A DNA stretch of 64,000 bases from Nocardioides sp. CER19. Its GTDB lineage: Bacteria; Actinomycetota; Actinomycetes; Propionibacteriales; Nocardioidaceae. Location of the stretch: the NCBI RefSeq assembly GCF_029846275.1, contig NZ_JARVWS010000001.1:434001-498000 (forward strand). Direction: 5' to 3'. Below are positions 8,216 through 16,833 of the stretch, in pieces (position 1 is the stretch's first letter; every line of letters starts with the position of its first letter). The translations under genes and the position numbers were made by a program. The notes beneath the pieces are model-generated. The model saw nothing but the letters and a program-made list of their open reading frames with translations, did no database searches and was not told the DNA's origin.

Positions 8216-9418
8216 ATGGACCCGATCCGCAACCCGTACGCGCCCGGCGCCGGCCAGCGGCCGCCGGAGCTCGCCGGCCGCGACGACCAGCTGCGCGCGT
8301 TCGACGTGGTGCTGGAGCGGGTCGCGCGCGGCCGGCCCGAGCGCAGCCTCGTGCTCACCGGGCTGCGCGGGGTCGGCAAGACCGTGCTGCTCAACGCGTT
8401 GCGCAGCGCGGCGGTCCGCAAGGGCTGGGGGACCGGCAAGCTCGAGGCCCGGCCCGACCAGTCGCTGCGGCGGCCGCTCGCCAGCGCCCTGCACCAGGCG
8501 GTCCGCGAGCTGGGTCACCCCGCGGAGGACCAGGTCGACCACGCGCTCGGGGTCATCCGCGGGTTCGCGCAGCGCGACGCCGGGCCCAACGCCAAGCTGC
8601 GCGACCAGTGGTCGCCGGGCATCGAGGTGCCCGTCGTACGCGGTCGTGCGGACTCGGGCGACATCGAGATCGACCTCGTCGAGCTGCTCAGCGACGTCGG
8701 CGGGCTCGCGGCCGACGTCGGCAAGGGCGTCGGCGTCTTCATCGACGAGATGCAGGACCTCGGGCCCGACGACGTCTCGGCACTGTGCGCCTCGTGCCAC
8801 GAGATCAGCCAGTCCGGCCTCCCGCTCATCGTGGTCGGCGCAGGTCTGCCGCACCTCCCCGCCGTCCTGAGCGCCAGCAAGTCCTACTCCGAGCGGCTGT
8901 TCTCCTACCAGCGCATCGACCGGCTGACCCGCGAGGCGGCCGACCGCGCGCTCCAGGCGCCGGCGGCCGAGGAGGAGGCGGAGTTCGTCGGGGCCGCGCT
9001 CGAGGCGATGTATGCCGCGACCGGCGGCTACCCGTACTTCATCCAGGCCTACGGCAAGGCGGTCTGGGACCTCGCGCCGCGCACCCCCATCACCCCCGAC
9101 GACGTCGAGGTCGCCGCTCCCGAGGCGGAGCGCGAGCTCGCGGTCGGCTTCTTCGGCTCCCGCTACGAGCGGGCGACCCCCGCAGAGCGGGACTACCTGC
9201 GGGCGATGGCGGACGCGGCGATCGAGCTCGGCGCCGACGCGGACGCGGTCGGCTCCGTGGCGACCTCCGACGTCGCCGCGGTCCTCGGCAAGAAGCCGCA
9301 GTCGCTCTCGCCGGCCCGTGACGCGCTGCTCAAGAAGGGGCTCATCTACTCCGGCGAACGGGGGCGGATCGCGTTCACCGTGCCGCACTTCGGCCGTTAC
9401 CTGCTCCAGCAGGGCTGA
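8216..9418 (+). CDS. AAA-type ATPase (orphan ORC/STAND-like)
   Basis: A 400-residue P-loop ATPase. Walker A is GLRGVGKT (residues 49-56), Walker B is GVFIDEMQD (near 176), and GGYPYFIQAYG is the arginine-finger/sensor region seen in AAA_16 and archaeal ORC-like ATPases. The last hundred residues look like a winged-helix domain (SDVAAVLGKKPQSLSPARDALLKKGLI), suggesting DNA or protein binding. Similar proteins are widespread and uncharacterised; some act as signalling switches. It stands alone, divergent from the glycosylase gene, with a repeat-containing upstream region. No partner nuclease or transposon gene is adjacent, so no defence or mobility role is assigned. Confidence 0.8.
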   Translation: MDPIRNPYAPGAGQRPPELAGRDDQLRAFDVVLERVARGRPERSLVLTGLRGVGKTVLLNALRSAAVRKGWGTGKLEARPDQSLRRPLASALHQAVRELGHPAEDQVDHALGVIRGFAQRDAGPNAKLRDQWSPGIEVPVVRGRADSGDIEIDLVELLSDVGGLAADVGKGVGVFIDEMQDLGPDDVSALCASCHEISQSGLPLIVVGAGLPHLPAVLSASKSYSERLFSYQRIDRLTREAADRALQAPAAEEEAEFVGAALEAMYAATGGYPYFIQAYGKAVWDLAPRTPITPDDVEVAAPEAERELAVGFFGSRYERATPAERDYLRAMADAAIELGADADAVGSVATSDVAAVLGKKPQSLSPARDALLKKGLIYSGERGRIAFTVPHFGRYLLQQG

Positions 9419-9526
9419 CCGTTCGGACGGGTCTGCGCGAAGACGGCCCGGCGCGCGCCGCCCGGTGCTAGCGTTCGCCGGTCGCAGCGATCGGAGCGCT
9501 GCCGGGTCTCGGAAGGCAGTGCTCGG

Positions 9527-11182
9527 ATGGTCGTTCGTCGTGCATCGATGACGGGCGCGCTCGCGCTCCTCCTGGGCCTCAGCGCCCTCGCGACAGCACC
9601 GGCCGCCCACGCCGGCGACGTCCTCGACGTGTGGGCGACGGAGCACGTCGTCGACACGACTGCCACCTTCACGGCGACCGGCTACACGGCGGCCGACGAC
9701 TTCACCGTGTGGATCGACGACGGCGGGTCGACGACGGTCCATGCCCTTCCCTACGCGGTGGACACGACCGGCCTCGCGGAGGGCGTGCACACCTTCCACA
9801 TGGACGTGAACGGCTTGACGGACTCCTACGACTTCGTCGTCGACCACGCCGCCCCCGCACTCACCGTCGCGCCGACGGACGGCGACACCGGCTCCACCGC
9901 CTTCTACCCCGAGGTCCGTACGCCGTCGTGGCACATCGCCGCCACCGACGCGGCCTCGTCGGTCACGGTCCGCTGCGCCACCAGGAGCGATCGCGGCGAC
10001 TCGGGCAGCGGCGCCTGCTCGACCGCCACCGACTACGTGCCCGCCCTGTCGTTCGGCAGCTGGGTCCTCACGGTCACCGCGACCGACGAGGCGGGACACG
10101 CCACGACGGTCACGCAGCCGTTCACCTACGCGCGCCACCCCGACGCACCGGTGATCGACGGCCCGGCGGTGACCGGCGCGACGGCCACGTTCTCCTTCGG
10201 CTCGACCCTCCCGGACGTCACCTTCGAGTGCCGGCTCGAGGGCTCCGTGTGGCAGCCCTGCACCAGCCCCACGTCGTACGCCGGGCTGGGCGGCGGCTCG
10301 CACACCTTCTGGGTCCGCAACGTCGGCGCCGACGGGACGCCCGGGCTCTCCAACACCCTGGGCTTCACCGCCGACGTCACGGCGCCCACCTGGTTGATCA
10401 CGAAGCCCGCCGACGTGGTCGGACCGCGTGACGCGCCGCTGAGCTGGTCGTTCACGACGGTGGAGTCGCATCCCACCACCAACGAGTGCAGCCTGACGCT
10501 CGCCTCGGCCGAGCCCGCGTGGACGCCGTGCAGGACCCCGTTCAAGGGCACGCCCCAGAACGGCAGCGGGGCCTACGTCTTCCGGCTGAGGATGACCGAC
10601 GCGGTCGGCAACGTCGGGTCCGCCAGCCGCACGTTCACCTACGACGCCACGCCGCCGGGGATCACCGTCGGCGCGCCGGTCCGCCGAGCGTTGCGCCAGC
10701 GGGTCTTCAGCCTGACGGCCGACGAGGTGGTGACCGGCCAGGAGTGCCGGGTCGACGCCGGCGCCTGGTCCCCGTGCAGCGACGAGCTCGTGGCGCTCGG
10801 CCTGGCGGACGGACGGCACACCGTCCAGGTCCACGCGACCGACCGGGTCGGGCTGGTCGGCACCGCCACCCGTGACTTCGAGGTGGACGACACCGCGCCG
10901 AGGGCGACGTTCCTGGGACACCCGAGCCGGACGATGCACCTGCGTGGCAAGAAGGCCTCGCTGAAGGTCGTCGACCTCCGCGCCGGCGAGCCGGTCGTCT
11001 TCTCCTGCAGTCTCGATCGCGCCGCGTGGTACCGCTGCGGCGGCTCCACCGCGCGCCGGGTCACGGCGGCGACCGTGTCGGTGCGGGTCCGCCGGGGCAC
11101 GCACGGCCTCCGCATCCGGGCCGTCGACGCCTCGGGGAACCAGGGTCCCGTGGCGCAGGCCCGCTGGTTCGTGAAGCCCTGA
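9527..11182 (+). CDS. Secreted protein with repeated Cys-paired Ig-like modules
   Basis: A 551-residue exported protein. Residues 1-30 form a Sec signal peptide (basic start, hydrophobic core, AHA cleavage site). The mature part holds about five beta-sandwich modules of the type V-x-F-E-C-x-L-x-G-x-W-x-P-C followed by GSHTFWVRA-like strands and DxxGN turns, with one Cys pair per module (FECRLEGSVWQPC, QECRVDAGAWSPC, FSCSLDRAAWYRC). This is the Ig-like fold common in actinobacterial surface proteins. No sortase motif or transmembrane tail is present, so it is probably released or loosely wall-associated. GGAAGG lies upstream of the ATG. Function unknown; adhesion is a guess. Confidence 0.8.
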   Translation: MVVRRASMTGALALLLGLSALATAPAAHAGDVLDVWATEHVVDTTATFTATGYTAADDFTVWIDDGGSTTVHALPYAVDTTGLAEGVHTFHMDVNGLTDSYDFVVDHAAPALTVAPTDGDTGSTAFYPEVRTPSWHIAATDAASSVTVRCATRSDRGDSGSGACSTATDYVPALSFGSWVLTVTATDEAGHATTVTQPFTYARHPDAPVIDGPAVTGATATFSFGSTLPDVTFECRLEGSVWQPCTSPTSYAGLGGGSHTFWVRNVGADGTPGLSNTLGFTADVTAPTWLITKPADVVGPRDAPLSWSFTTVESHPTTNECSLTLASAEPAWTPCRTPFKGTPQNGSGAYVFRLRMTDAVGNVGSASRTFTYDATPPGITVGAPVRRALRQRVFSLTADEVVTGQECRVDAGAWSPCSDELVALGLADGRHTVQVHATDRVGLVGTATRDFEVDDTAPRATFLGHPSRTMHLRGKKASLKVVDLRAGEPVVFSCSLDRAAWYRCGGSTARRVTAATVSVRVRRGTHGLRIRAVDASGNQGPVAQARWFVKP

Positions 11183-11193
11183 GTCCTGGCGCG

Positions 11194-11955
11194 TCAGGCC
11201 TTCTCGACCACCGTCCAGCCGGTCCAGCCCCGCTCGGCCAGCAGCCTCCGCAGCCGCTCGACCACCTCGTGGCCGTCGGCGAAGGAGTCCATCAACGCCA
11301 CGAAGCCCTCGTCGGCGAACTCCTCGCTCTGCCGGCTGAGCGTCCCGGCGGCCTCGGCCTCCTCGAACATCGTGACCAGCAGGTCGGCAGTCTCCTGGAG
11401 GAGCCCCTCCTGCCCCCCGCCCTCGACCATCTGGCCGAAGAGCCCGTAGAGACGCAGCGTCCGCGGGTCGGAGAGCTGGGCGACCTTGTCGGCCATCATC
11501 TCGGGCATCGCCTCGGGCCAGCGCGCGGCCATCAGGATCCAGGCGTCCCGCTCGGCGTCGACCAGCACCGCCGGCGCTCCGGTGGCGCGCAGCCGGTCGA
11601 GGTAGTCGACCACGACGTCCGGGAGTGCCAGCGAGTCGCCGGCGGCCAGCTGGGCGATCCGCCGACGGTGCGCCTGCAGCTCGCGGATGTCCGCCCGCAG
11701 CTGGCGGTCGATGTCCACGACCGCCGCTGCGAACGTCTCCTCGTCGGCGTCGAGCAGCTCCTGGACCCGCGTGAGCGGCACGCCGGCATCGCGCAGGGTC
11801 CGGATCCGGATCAGTCGTACGACGGCCTCGGCGCCGTACGTCCGGTAGCCGGAGCCGTCCCGCTCCGGCTCCGGCAGCAGCCCGACCTGGTGGTAGTGCC
11901 GGACGGCGCGGATGGTGACGCCGGCGTAGGACGCCAGCTGTCCGATCGTGAGCAC
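11194..11955 (-). CDS. MerR family transcriptional regulator
   Basis: A 253-residue regulator. The first 70 residues form the MerR winged helix (LTIGQLASYAGVTIRAVRHYHQVGLLPEP, then GYRTYGAEAVVRLIRIRTLRDAG), followed by the dimerisation helix (ELQAHRRRIAQL). The C-terminal effector domain of about 130 residues is helical, without the metal-binding cysteines of metal-sensing MerRs, so it more likely senses an organic ligand. It is the last gene of a same-strand block containing an ABC exporter pair and WhiB7, 21 bases after the permease gene. It probably controls the exporter; this is inferred from position. Confidence 0.88.
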   Translation of the reverse strand: MLTIGQLASYAGVTIRAVRHYHQVGLLPEPERDGSGYRTYGAEAVVRLIRIRTLRDAGVPLTRVQELLDADEETFAAAVVDIDRQLRADIRELQAHRRRIAQLAAGDSLALPDVVVDYLDRLRATGAPAVLVDAERDAWILMAARWPEAMPEMMADKVAQLSDPRTLRLYGLFGQMVEGGGQEGLLQETADLLVTMFEEAEAAGTLSRQSEEFADEGFVALMDSFADGHEVVERLRRLLAERGWTGWTVVEKA

Positions 11956-11976
11956 GCGCTCAGCCTGCCGTGCTCG

Positions 11977-12738
11977 TCAACTGATCTTGCGGCGGTACGT
12001 CGACATGGCGAGGGCGAAGGCGACCACGAGGATGCCGACGCACCAGCCCAGCGCGATCCAGAGGTCGTTGCCGATCGTCTGCTCCGCGAAGAGGTCGCGG
12101 ATCGTGTTGACGATCGAGGTGACCGGCTGGTTCTCGGCGAAGGCGCGCACCGGACCGGGCATGCCCTCGGTGGGCACGAACGCGGAGCTGATGAACGGCA
12201 GGAAGATCAGCGGGTAGGAGAACCCGCTCACGCCGTCGACCGACTTCGCGGTCAGACCGGGGATCACCGCGAGCCACGTCAGCGCGAGGGTGAACAGCAC
12301 GAGGATGCCACCCACCGCGACCCAGGACAGCACGCCCGCGCCGGTGCGGAAGCCCATGGCGAGCGCGACGAGGACGACGATCGCGAGCGAGATCAGGTTG
12401 GCCACGACCGAGGTCAGCACGTGCCCCCAGAGCACCGAAGAGCGGGCGATCGGCATCGACTGGAACCGCTCGAAGATGCCGCCCTTCATGTCCATGAAGA
12501 GCCGGTACGCCGTGTAGGAGATGCCGGATGCGACGGTGATCAGCAGGATGCCGGGCAGCAGGTAGTTCACGTAGCTGTCCGAGCCGGTGTCGAGCGCGCC
12601 GCCGAAGACGTAGACGAACAGCAGCATCATGGCGATCGGCGTGATGGCGGTGGTGATGATGGTGTCCGGGCTGCGCAGGATGTGGCGCAGCGAGCGGTTC
12701 ACCAGGACGAGGGTGTCGGCGAAGAAGCGGGTGTTCAT
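11977..12738 (-). CDS. ABC-2 type exporter permease (DrrB-like)
   Basis: A 253-residue membrane protein with six predicted transmembrane helices and the ABC-2 permease signature region (ISYTAYRLFMDMKGGIFERFQSMPIARSSVLWG). It would form the membrane channel of a drug or lipid exporter with the ATPase encoded just upstream (9-base gap). The family includes DrrB of the daunorubicin exporter. The conserved PLIFLPFISSAFVPTEGMP loop near residue 185 is also typical. The block also contains WhiB7 and MerR regulators, which suggests an antibiotic efflux role. Confidence 0.9.
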   Translation of the reverse strand: MNTRFFADTLVLVNRSLRHILRSPDTIITTAITPIAMMLLFVYVFGGALDTGSDSYVNYLLPGILLITVASGISYTAYRLFMDMKGGIFERFQSMPIARSSVLWGHVLTSVVANLISLAIVVLVALAMGFRTGAGVLSWVAVGGILVLFTLALTWLAVIPGLTAKSVDGVSGFSYPLIFLPFISSAFVPTEGMPGPVRAFAENQPVTSIVNTIRDLFAEQTIGNDLWIALGWCVGILVVAFALAMSTYRRKIS

Positions 12739-12747
12739 GGTCGGTCC

Positions 12748-13545
12748 TCAGTTCTCGGTGCCGGCGGCGGCCGTGTCCGCGGAGCGGTCGTGGCCGACGA
12801 TGGCGAGGAAGATGTCTTCGAGGGACGGCTGCTTCTCGACGTACTCGACCTTGGTCGGCGGGAGCAGCTGCTTGAGCTCGGCGAGGGTGCCGTCGGCGAT
12901 GATCACGCCTTCGTGGAGGATCGCGATGCGGTCGGCGAGCTCCTCGGCCTCGTCGAGGTACTGCGTGGTGAGCAGGACCGTCGTGCCGTTGGCGGCGAGC
13001 TCCCGGACGGCGTTCCAGACCTCGATGCGGGCCTGCGGGTCGAGTCCGGTGGTCGGCTCGTCGAGGAAGATGACCGGCGGGTCCCCGATCAGGCTCATGG
13101 CGATGTCCAGACGCCGGCGCATGCCGCCCGAATAGGTGGCGACCCTCCGTCCGCCGGCGTCGGTCAGCGAGAACCGCGCGAGCAGGTCGTCGGCGATCCG
13201 GCCGGGGTCGGCCAGATGGCGCAGCCTCGCGACGAGGACCAGGTTCTCGCGCCCGGTGAGGATCTCGTCGACCGCGGCGAACTGGCCGGTCAGGCTGATG
13301 GACTCCCGCACGCTCGCGGACTGGGTCGCGACGTCGAAGCCCTCGACGGTCGCCGTACCCGCGTCAGCCCGGAGCAGGGTCGAGAGGATGCGGACGAGGG
13401 TGGTCTTGCCGGCCCCGTTGGAGCCGAGCAGCGCGAAGATGCTGCCGCGCGCCACGTCGAGGTCGACGCCGCGGAGGACCGGCAGCTCCTGGTAGGCCTT
13501 CTGGAGGCCCCGCACGTGGATCGCGGGGGAGGGTGATGTGGTCAT
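12748..13545 (-). CDS. ABC transporter ATP-binding protein (DrrA-like)
   Basis: A 265-residue ABC ATPase: Walker A GSNGAGKTT, Q-loop LTGQFAAVDE, signature YSGGMRRRLD, Walker B VIFLDEPTTGLDP and the switch His in LLTTQYLDEAEEL. The C-terminal extension after ADGTLAELK is that of the daunorubicin-type (DrrA) subfamily. It pairs with the downstream permease and would power export of a hydrophobic compound. It starts 35 bases after the whiB7 stop on the same strand, so WhiB7 and the exporter may share a transcript. Confidence 0.92.
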   Translation of the reverse strand: MTTSPSPAIHVRGLQKAYQELPVLRGVDLDVARGSIFALLGSNGAGKTTLVRILSTLLRADAGTATVEGFDVATQSASVRESISLTGQFAAVDEILTGRENLVLVARLRHLADPGRIADDLLARFSLTDAGGRRVATYSGGMRRRLDIAMSLIGDPPVIFLDEPTTGLDPQARIEVWNAVRELAANGTTVLLTTQYLDEAEELADRIAILHEGVIIADGTLAELKQLLPPTKVEYVEKQPSLEDIFLAIVGHDRSADTAAAGTEN

Positions 13546-13580
13546 GACGAACAGCGTGGAGGGTTGACGCTACGTCAAGG

Positions 13581-13871
13581 TCAAGCCATTTCCGTGAAGT
13601 TCGTGCGCGGGCGTCCGCGCGGCCGCTTGCGAGGGATCACGGTCCCCTGTTGGAACAGCTCGCCGCCCCACACGCCGAGCGGCTCGCGCCGGGCCAAGGC
13701 GCCGTCGAGGCACCTCGTGCGGACGGGACAGCCCCGGCAGAGCGCCTTGGCGTGCTCCACGTCCTGCGGGGAGTCGGCGAACCAGAGCTCCGGGTCGTGG
13801 TCCAGGCACGGCAGCAGGTCGTCAGCGACCGTGCCGGCGGCTGTGTGCAGCAGGCGCAGGGTGACCGTCAT
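13581..13871 (-). CDS. whiB7: WhiB7-type iron-sulfur transcription factor
   Basis: A 96-residue WhiB protein with the four [4Fe-4S] cysteines C22, C45, C48 and C54 (pattern C-x22-C-x2-C-x5-C), the GVWGGE turn and a C-terminal RPRGRP AT-hook. The AT-hook and the DPELWFADSP start mark the WhiB7 subgroup, which binds the housekeeping sigma factor and AT-rich DNA next to the -35 box and switches on intrinsic antibiotic resistance in mycobacteria and streptomycetes. Here it sits 3 bases after a methyltransferase gene and 35 before a drug-exporter ATPase gene, all on one strand, a plausible resistance operon. The start could lie elsewhere, but this ATG gives the usual length. Confidence 0.93.
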   Translation of the reverse strand: MTVTLRLLHTAAGTVADDLLPCLDHDPELWFADSPQDVEHAKALCRGCPVRTRCLDGALARREPLGVWGGELFQQGTVIPRKRPRGRPRTNFTEMA

Positions 13872-13874
13872 CGC

Positions 13875-14855
13875 TCAACCGAGCTCGGCGGTGATGAGCC
13901 GGAGACCGACGTCCAGCTCGGAGAGGTGGCGCAGGTGCCCGTACCGCGCGTCCCAGGCGCCGGTGCGCAGGTCCTCCGCCAGCCCCTCGACCGCGGCGGC
14001 CTCGCGGGCCTTGTCCATGCGCGCGAAGCCGCTGGTCGCGGCACGCGCGCCGGGGTCGAGCACGGTCTCGGGACGGCTCCAGAAGGCGAGGCCGAAGCCG
14101 TCGAGGCAGTCGTGCGGCACCGGGAGGGGAGTCACGGTCGTGTTGCCGCCGAGGGCGGCGACCACATCGTCGATCGGCGGGAACTCCCTGCGGTCGCGCT
14201 CGCCGATCTCAGGGACGTAGTCGGCGAACAGCCACATGTCGGCCTGGACGTCGGCGTCGATCGTCATGAGGACGACCCGCCGGCGGGCGACCCGCTTGAG
14301 CTCGGCCAGTCCCCGCGACACGTCGCACCAGTGGTGCATCGTCATCATCGCCATCGCGGCGTCGGCCGTGCCGTCCGCCAGCGGCAGGCTCTCCGCGACG
14401 CCGAGCACGGCCGGCGGCAGGGCGTGGTCGCGCTGCAAGGCCATCGCCGTCGACGGCTCCACGGGTACGACGGGCCGGTCGGTGGGCTCGTAGGAGCCGG
14501 TGCCGGCGCCGACGTTGACGACGGTGCGCGCGTCCCCGAGGGCAGCCAGGACGGCGGCGGCGATCCGCGGGTCGGCCCGGCGGTAGTCGGAGTAGCCCCG
14601 GCCGATCGTGTCGTAGCGGACGCCGCCGGCGGACATCCGCGTGACCAGCGCCTTGAGCTGGGCCCACGAGACGAAGCCGTACTCCCGAGCGAGGACGCGC
14701 TGCGCAGTGCTCAGGGTGACCGGGAGGTCGGGTGCGTGCGTCTCGGCGCGCTTGAGCGCTGCGGGCTCGTCAGCCCTCAGGTCCTGCAGCAGCTGCTTGG
14801 CCTCGCGCCGGAGATGTTCCAGATCGGGGCGGCGAGGCAGGGAGAAACTGTTCAC
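13875..14855 (-). CDS. Methyltransferase with N-terminal ankyrin-protein-like helical domain
   Basis: A 326-residue protein with two parts. Residues 1-70 (LPRRPDLEHLRREAKQLL ... REYGFVSWAQLKALV) match a short helical module usually found at the start of ankyrin-repeat or glyoxalase-like proteins. The rest is a class I SAM methyltransferase: motif I VVNVGAGTGSYEPTD, an acidic end of strand 2 (PVEPSTAMALQ), and LPLADGTADAAMAMMTMHHW as motif IV. The GTG start is chosen because AAGGAAG lies 8 bases upstream; the frame is open 27 codons further. It is first in the whiB7-exporter block and might methylate an antibiotic or a target, but this is only inferred. Confidence 0.8.
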   Translation of the reverse strand: MNSFSLPRRPDLEHLRREAKQLLQDLRADEPAALKRAETHAPDLPVTLSTAQRVLAREYGFVSWAQLKALVTRMSAGGVRYDTIGRGYSDYRRADPRIAAAVLAALGDARTVVNVGAGTGSYEPTDRPVVPVEPSTAMALQRDHALPPAVLGVAESLPLADGTADAAMAMMTMHHWCDVSRGLAELKRVARRRVVLMTIDADVQADMWLFADYVPEIGERDRREFPPIDDVVAALGGNTTVTPLPVPHDCLDGFGLAFWSRPETVLDPGARAATSGFARMDKAREAAAVEGLAEDLRTGAWDARYGHLRHLSELDVGLRLITAELG

Positions 14856-14995
14856 GATCGACCACTTCCTTGTGGCCCGACATGTCCGCATCGGAGATCG
14901 AGCGCATGGTTCACGTTCGGCCGAGCTCTTGAACACGGGGTGGGCGTGACACCCTGTCTGCGGACCAGACGCGGCCCCGACCGCGCGCCACGGAG

Positions 14996-15008
14996 TTTAC
15001 AATATTCA
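14996..15008. promoter_or_regulatory. AT-rich patch upstream of the methyltransferase-whiB7 block
   Basis: The 229-base gap between the divergent methyltransferase and phosphodiesterase genes is GC-rich except for GTTTACAATATTC. WhiB7 proteins act at AT-rich sites just upstream of -35 boxes, so this may be an autoregulatory site. That is family knowledge plus inference; no clear -35/-10 pair was fixed. Confidence 0.3.
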
Positions 15009-15084
15009 CGGCAGCCCCAGCACCCGTCTTTGGCGGTCCGCGTGGCATTTCCGGCCCTCGGCCTCCCCTGGGGACAATGGGCAC

Positions 15085-15876
15085 ATGAGACCTCAGGTCG
15101 TCGCGCACCGCGGCGCCAGCCACGAGATCGCCGAGCACACCCTGGGGGCGTACGTCGCGGCGCTGGATGTCGGTGCCGAGGCGCTGGAGTGCGACGTACG
15201 GCTGACCGCCGACGGTCACCTCGTCTGCGTCCACGACCGGACGCTGAAGCGCACCGCGCAGACGCGCGGCGTGGTGTCGACCATGGAGCTGGCGGACCTG
15301 GCCGAGCTCGACTTCGCGAAGTGGAAGAACCCCTGGATCGACCTCGACGACGAGGCGCCGGACCGCGACGAGAAGCTCGACCGGGTGCTCACCCTGCGCA
15401 CCCTGCTGGAGACGGTCCGCGACTACTCGGCGCGCACCGGACGGCGCGTCGAGCTCGCCATCGAGACCAAGCACCCCACCCGCTACGGCGGTCTGGTCGA
15501 GAAGCGGCTCGTCGAGCTGCTCGCGGAGTTCGGCTGGGCCGGCCGCGACGCCCCGGTGCGGGTCATGAGCTTCAGCTACACCGCGCTGCAGCGGGTCGAG
15601 CGGCTGGCGCCGGGCCTGCGGCTGGTCCAGCTCATCGAGCACTCCCGCAACTGGGCGATGCTCAGCCGCGTCATCGGTCCCGAGTGGATCGTCGGCCCCG
15701 GCATCGAGGTGCTCCGCGACCACCCGAAGCTCGGCCGCCGCATCACCCGCGCCGGGCACGACCTCCACGTCTGGACGGTCAACAAGCCGAAGGACCTCGA
15801 CATCTGCCTCGACCTCGGGGTGAAGGCGGTCATCAGCGACCGGCCGGCGTTCATGCTCGAGCTCCTCGACAGGTAG
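15085..15876 (+). CDS. Glycerophosphodiester phosphodiesterase
   Basis: A 263-residue TIM-barrel enzyme of the GDPD family, which hydrolyses glycerophosphodiesters to glycerol-3-phosphate and an alcohol. Seen: VVAHRGASHEIAEHTLGAY at residues 5-23 (catalytic His and Arg), ECDVRLTADGHLVCVHD (metal-binding Glu and Asp, second catalytic His), the ELAIETK strand and the closing VWTVNKPKDLDICLDLGVKAVISDRP. No signal peptide, so it is cytoplasmic (UgpQ-like rather than GlpQ). The following SEC-C gene starts 9 bases later and is probably co-transcribed. Confidence 0.95.
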   Translation: MRPQVVAHRGASHEIAEHTLGAYVAALDVGAEALECDVRLTADGHLVCVHDRTLKRTAQTRGVVSTMELADLAELDFAKWKNPWIDLDDEAPDRDEKLDRVLTLRTLLETVRDYSARTGRRVELAIETKHPTRYGGLVEKRLVELLAEFGWAGRDAPVRVMSFSYTALQRVERLAPGLRLVQLIEHSRNWAMLSRVIGPEWIVGPGIEVLRDHPKLGRRITRAGHDLHVWTVNKPKDLDICLDLGVKAVISDRPAFMLELLDR

Positions 15877-15885
15877 GGTCCGCGG

Positions 15886-16821
15886 GTGGCCAAGAAGTCC
15901 CGCAACCGCGTCGAAGAGCCCCTGCCCCTCTACGACGGGAAGGTGGTCGGTCCCCGCGAGCCCTGCCCGTGCGGAAGCGGCAAGCGCTACAAGGTCTGCC
16001 ACGGCGCGCCCGGTGCACGGACGTTCGTGAAGCGTCCCTTCGAGGGGCTCCCCAACGAGTGCGACCTCATCGCGATGCGTGAGCTCGTGCCCGCCGCGAC
16101 CGCGCCCCTCACGATCAAGGGCTACGAGGAGCGCACGGTGCTGCTCGCCTCGCTGCTGCCGCTCGCCGCGCCCGCGATGGCTCGTGACAGCGGCCAGGTG
16201 TGGGCCGGCCTGCAGGTGCAGCACGGGTTCGGCGACCCGTCCCGCGAGATCGCCGCCGCCCTGCTCACCGCGCTGGACGCGCCGGAGTCCGGGATCGTCG
16301 GCATGCTCGAGGCGCCCGGACCCGGTCCGCGGCTGCAGGACCTCGTCGTCAACGACACGATCGACGTGACGGTGCACGAGGGCTTCGACTTCTGGATCAG
16401 CGACATCGACAACCGCGACGGTCTCGAGGACGCACTCCAGCAGGCCAACGACGCGGCGTCGCCGACCACCCGGCTGAGCAGTGTCGAGGCGGCGTACTGG
16501 ACCAACGTCGGGACCAAGGAGCACCTGCGCTGGGTGATGCCGGAGCCCGAGGACGACCTGCTCACCGCACTCGCGCGGCTGCACGTGACCGGCGCCGACG
16601 TGCTCGTGCCGGGTGCGCGGTTCGTCGGGATGTTCCGCGCGCTGGGGCTGCTCGCCCCGGTGTGGGACCTGCCGCTCGGCACCGGCGCGGAGGCGCTCGA
16701 GGAGCCGGCGGCTGCGTTCAAGGCAGCCCTCGACGAGGCGCTCGCCGTCGGGCCGGAGCTGACCCCCGAGGAGCGGTCCGCCCGGGCCGGGCTGGCCAAC
16801 CGGCAGGTGACGATCCGCTAG
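15886..16821 (+). CDS. DUF5926 family protein with SEC-C zinc motif
   Basis: A 311-residue cytoplasmic protein. Residues 24-40 carry the SEC-C zinc-binding motif (EPCPCGSGKRYKVCHG), also found at the C-terminus of SecA. The rest has no recognisable catalytic motif and matches an actinobacterial family of unknown function (DUF5926). It follows the phosphodiesterase gene by 9 bases and starts at GTG. Its stop is 12 bases from a 90-bp inverted-repeat element that separates it from the convergent cyclase gene. SEC-C motifs mediate protein contacts (SecB or ribosomes in the SecA case); the partner here is unknown. Confidence 0.78.
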   Translation: MAKKSRNRVEEPLPLYDGKVVGPREPCPCGSGKRYKVCHGAPGARTFVKRPFEGLPNECDLIAMRELVPAATAPLTIKGYEERTVLLASLLPLAAPAMARDSGQVWAGLQVQHGFGDPSREIAAALLTALDAPESGIVGMLEAPGPGPRLQDLVVNDTIDVTVHEGFDFWISDIDNRDGLEDALQQANDAASPTTRLSSVEAAYWTNVGTKEHLRWVMPEPEDDLLTALARLHVTGADVLVPGARFVGMFRALGLLAPVWDLPLGTGAEALEEPAAAFKAALDEALAVGPELTPEERSARAGLANRQVTIR

Positions 16822-16833
16822 TCGGGTGGCTGG

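Noticed and set aside
8123..11104. A 993-codon open frame on the minus strand
   Set aside because: It is antisense to the orphan ATPase and the secreted protein, both with clear motifs. Its translation is Arg/Gly/Val/His-rich without fold-like hydrophobic patterns, as expected from a GC-rich complementary frame.
11026..13536. An 836-codon plus-strand frame over the MerR-exporter block
   Set aside because: It runs antisense to three genes with intact Walker, HTH and membrane features; composition is typical of a shadow frame.
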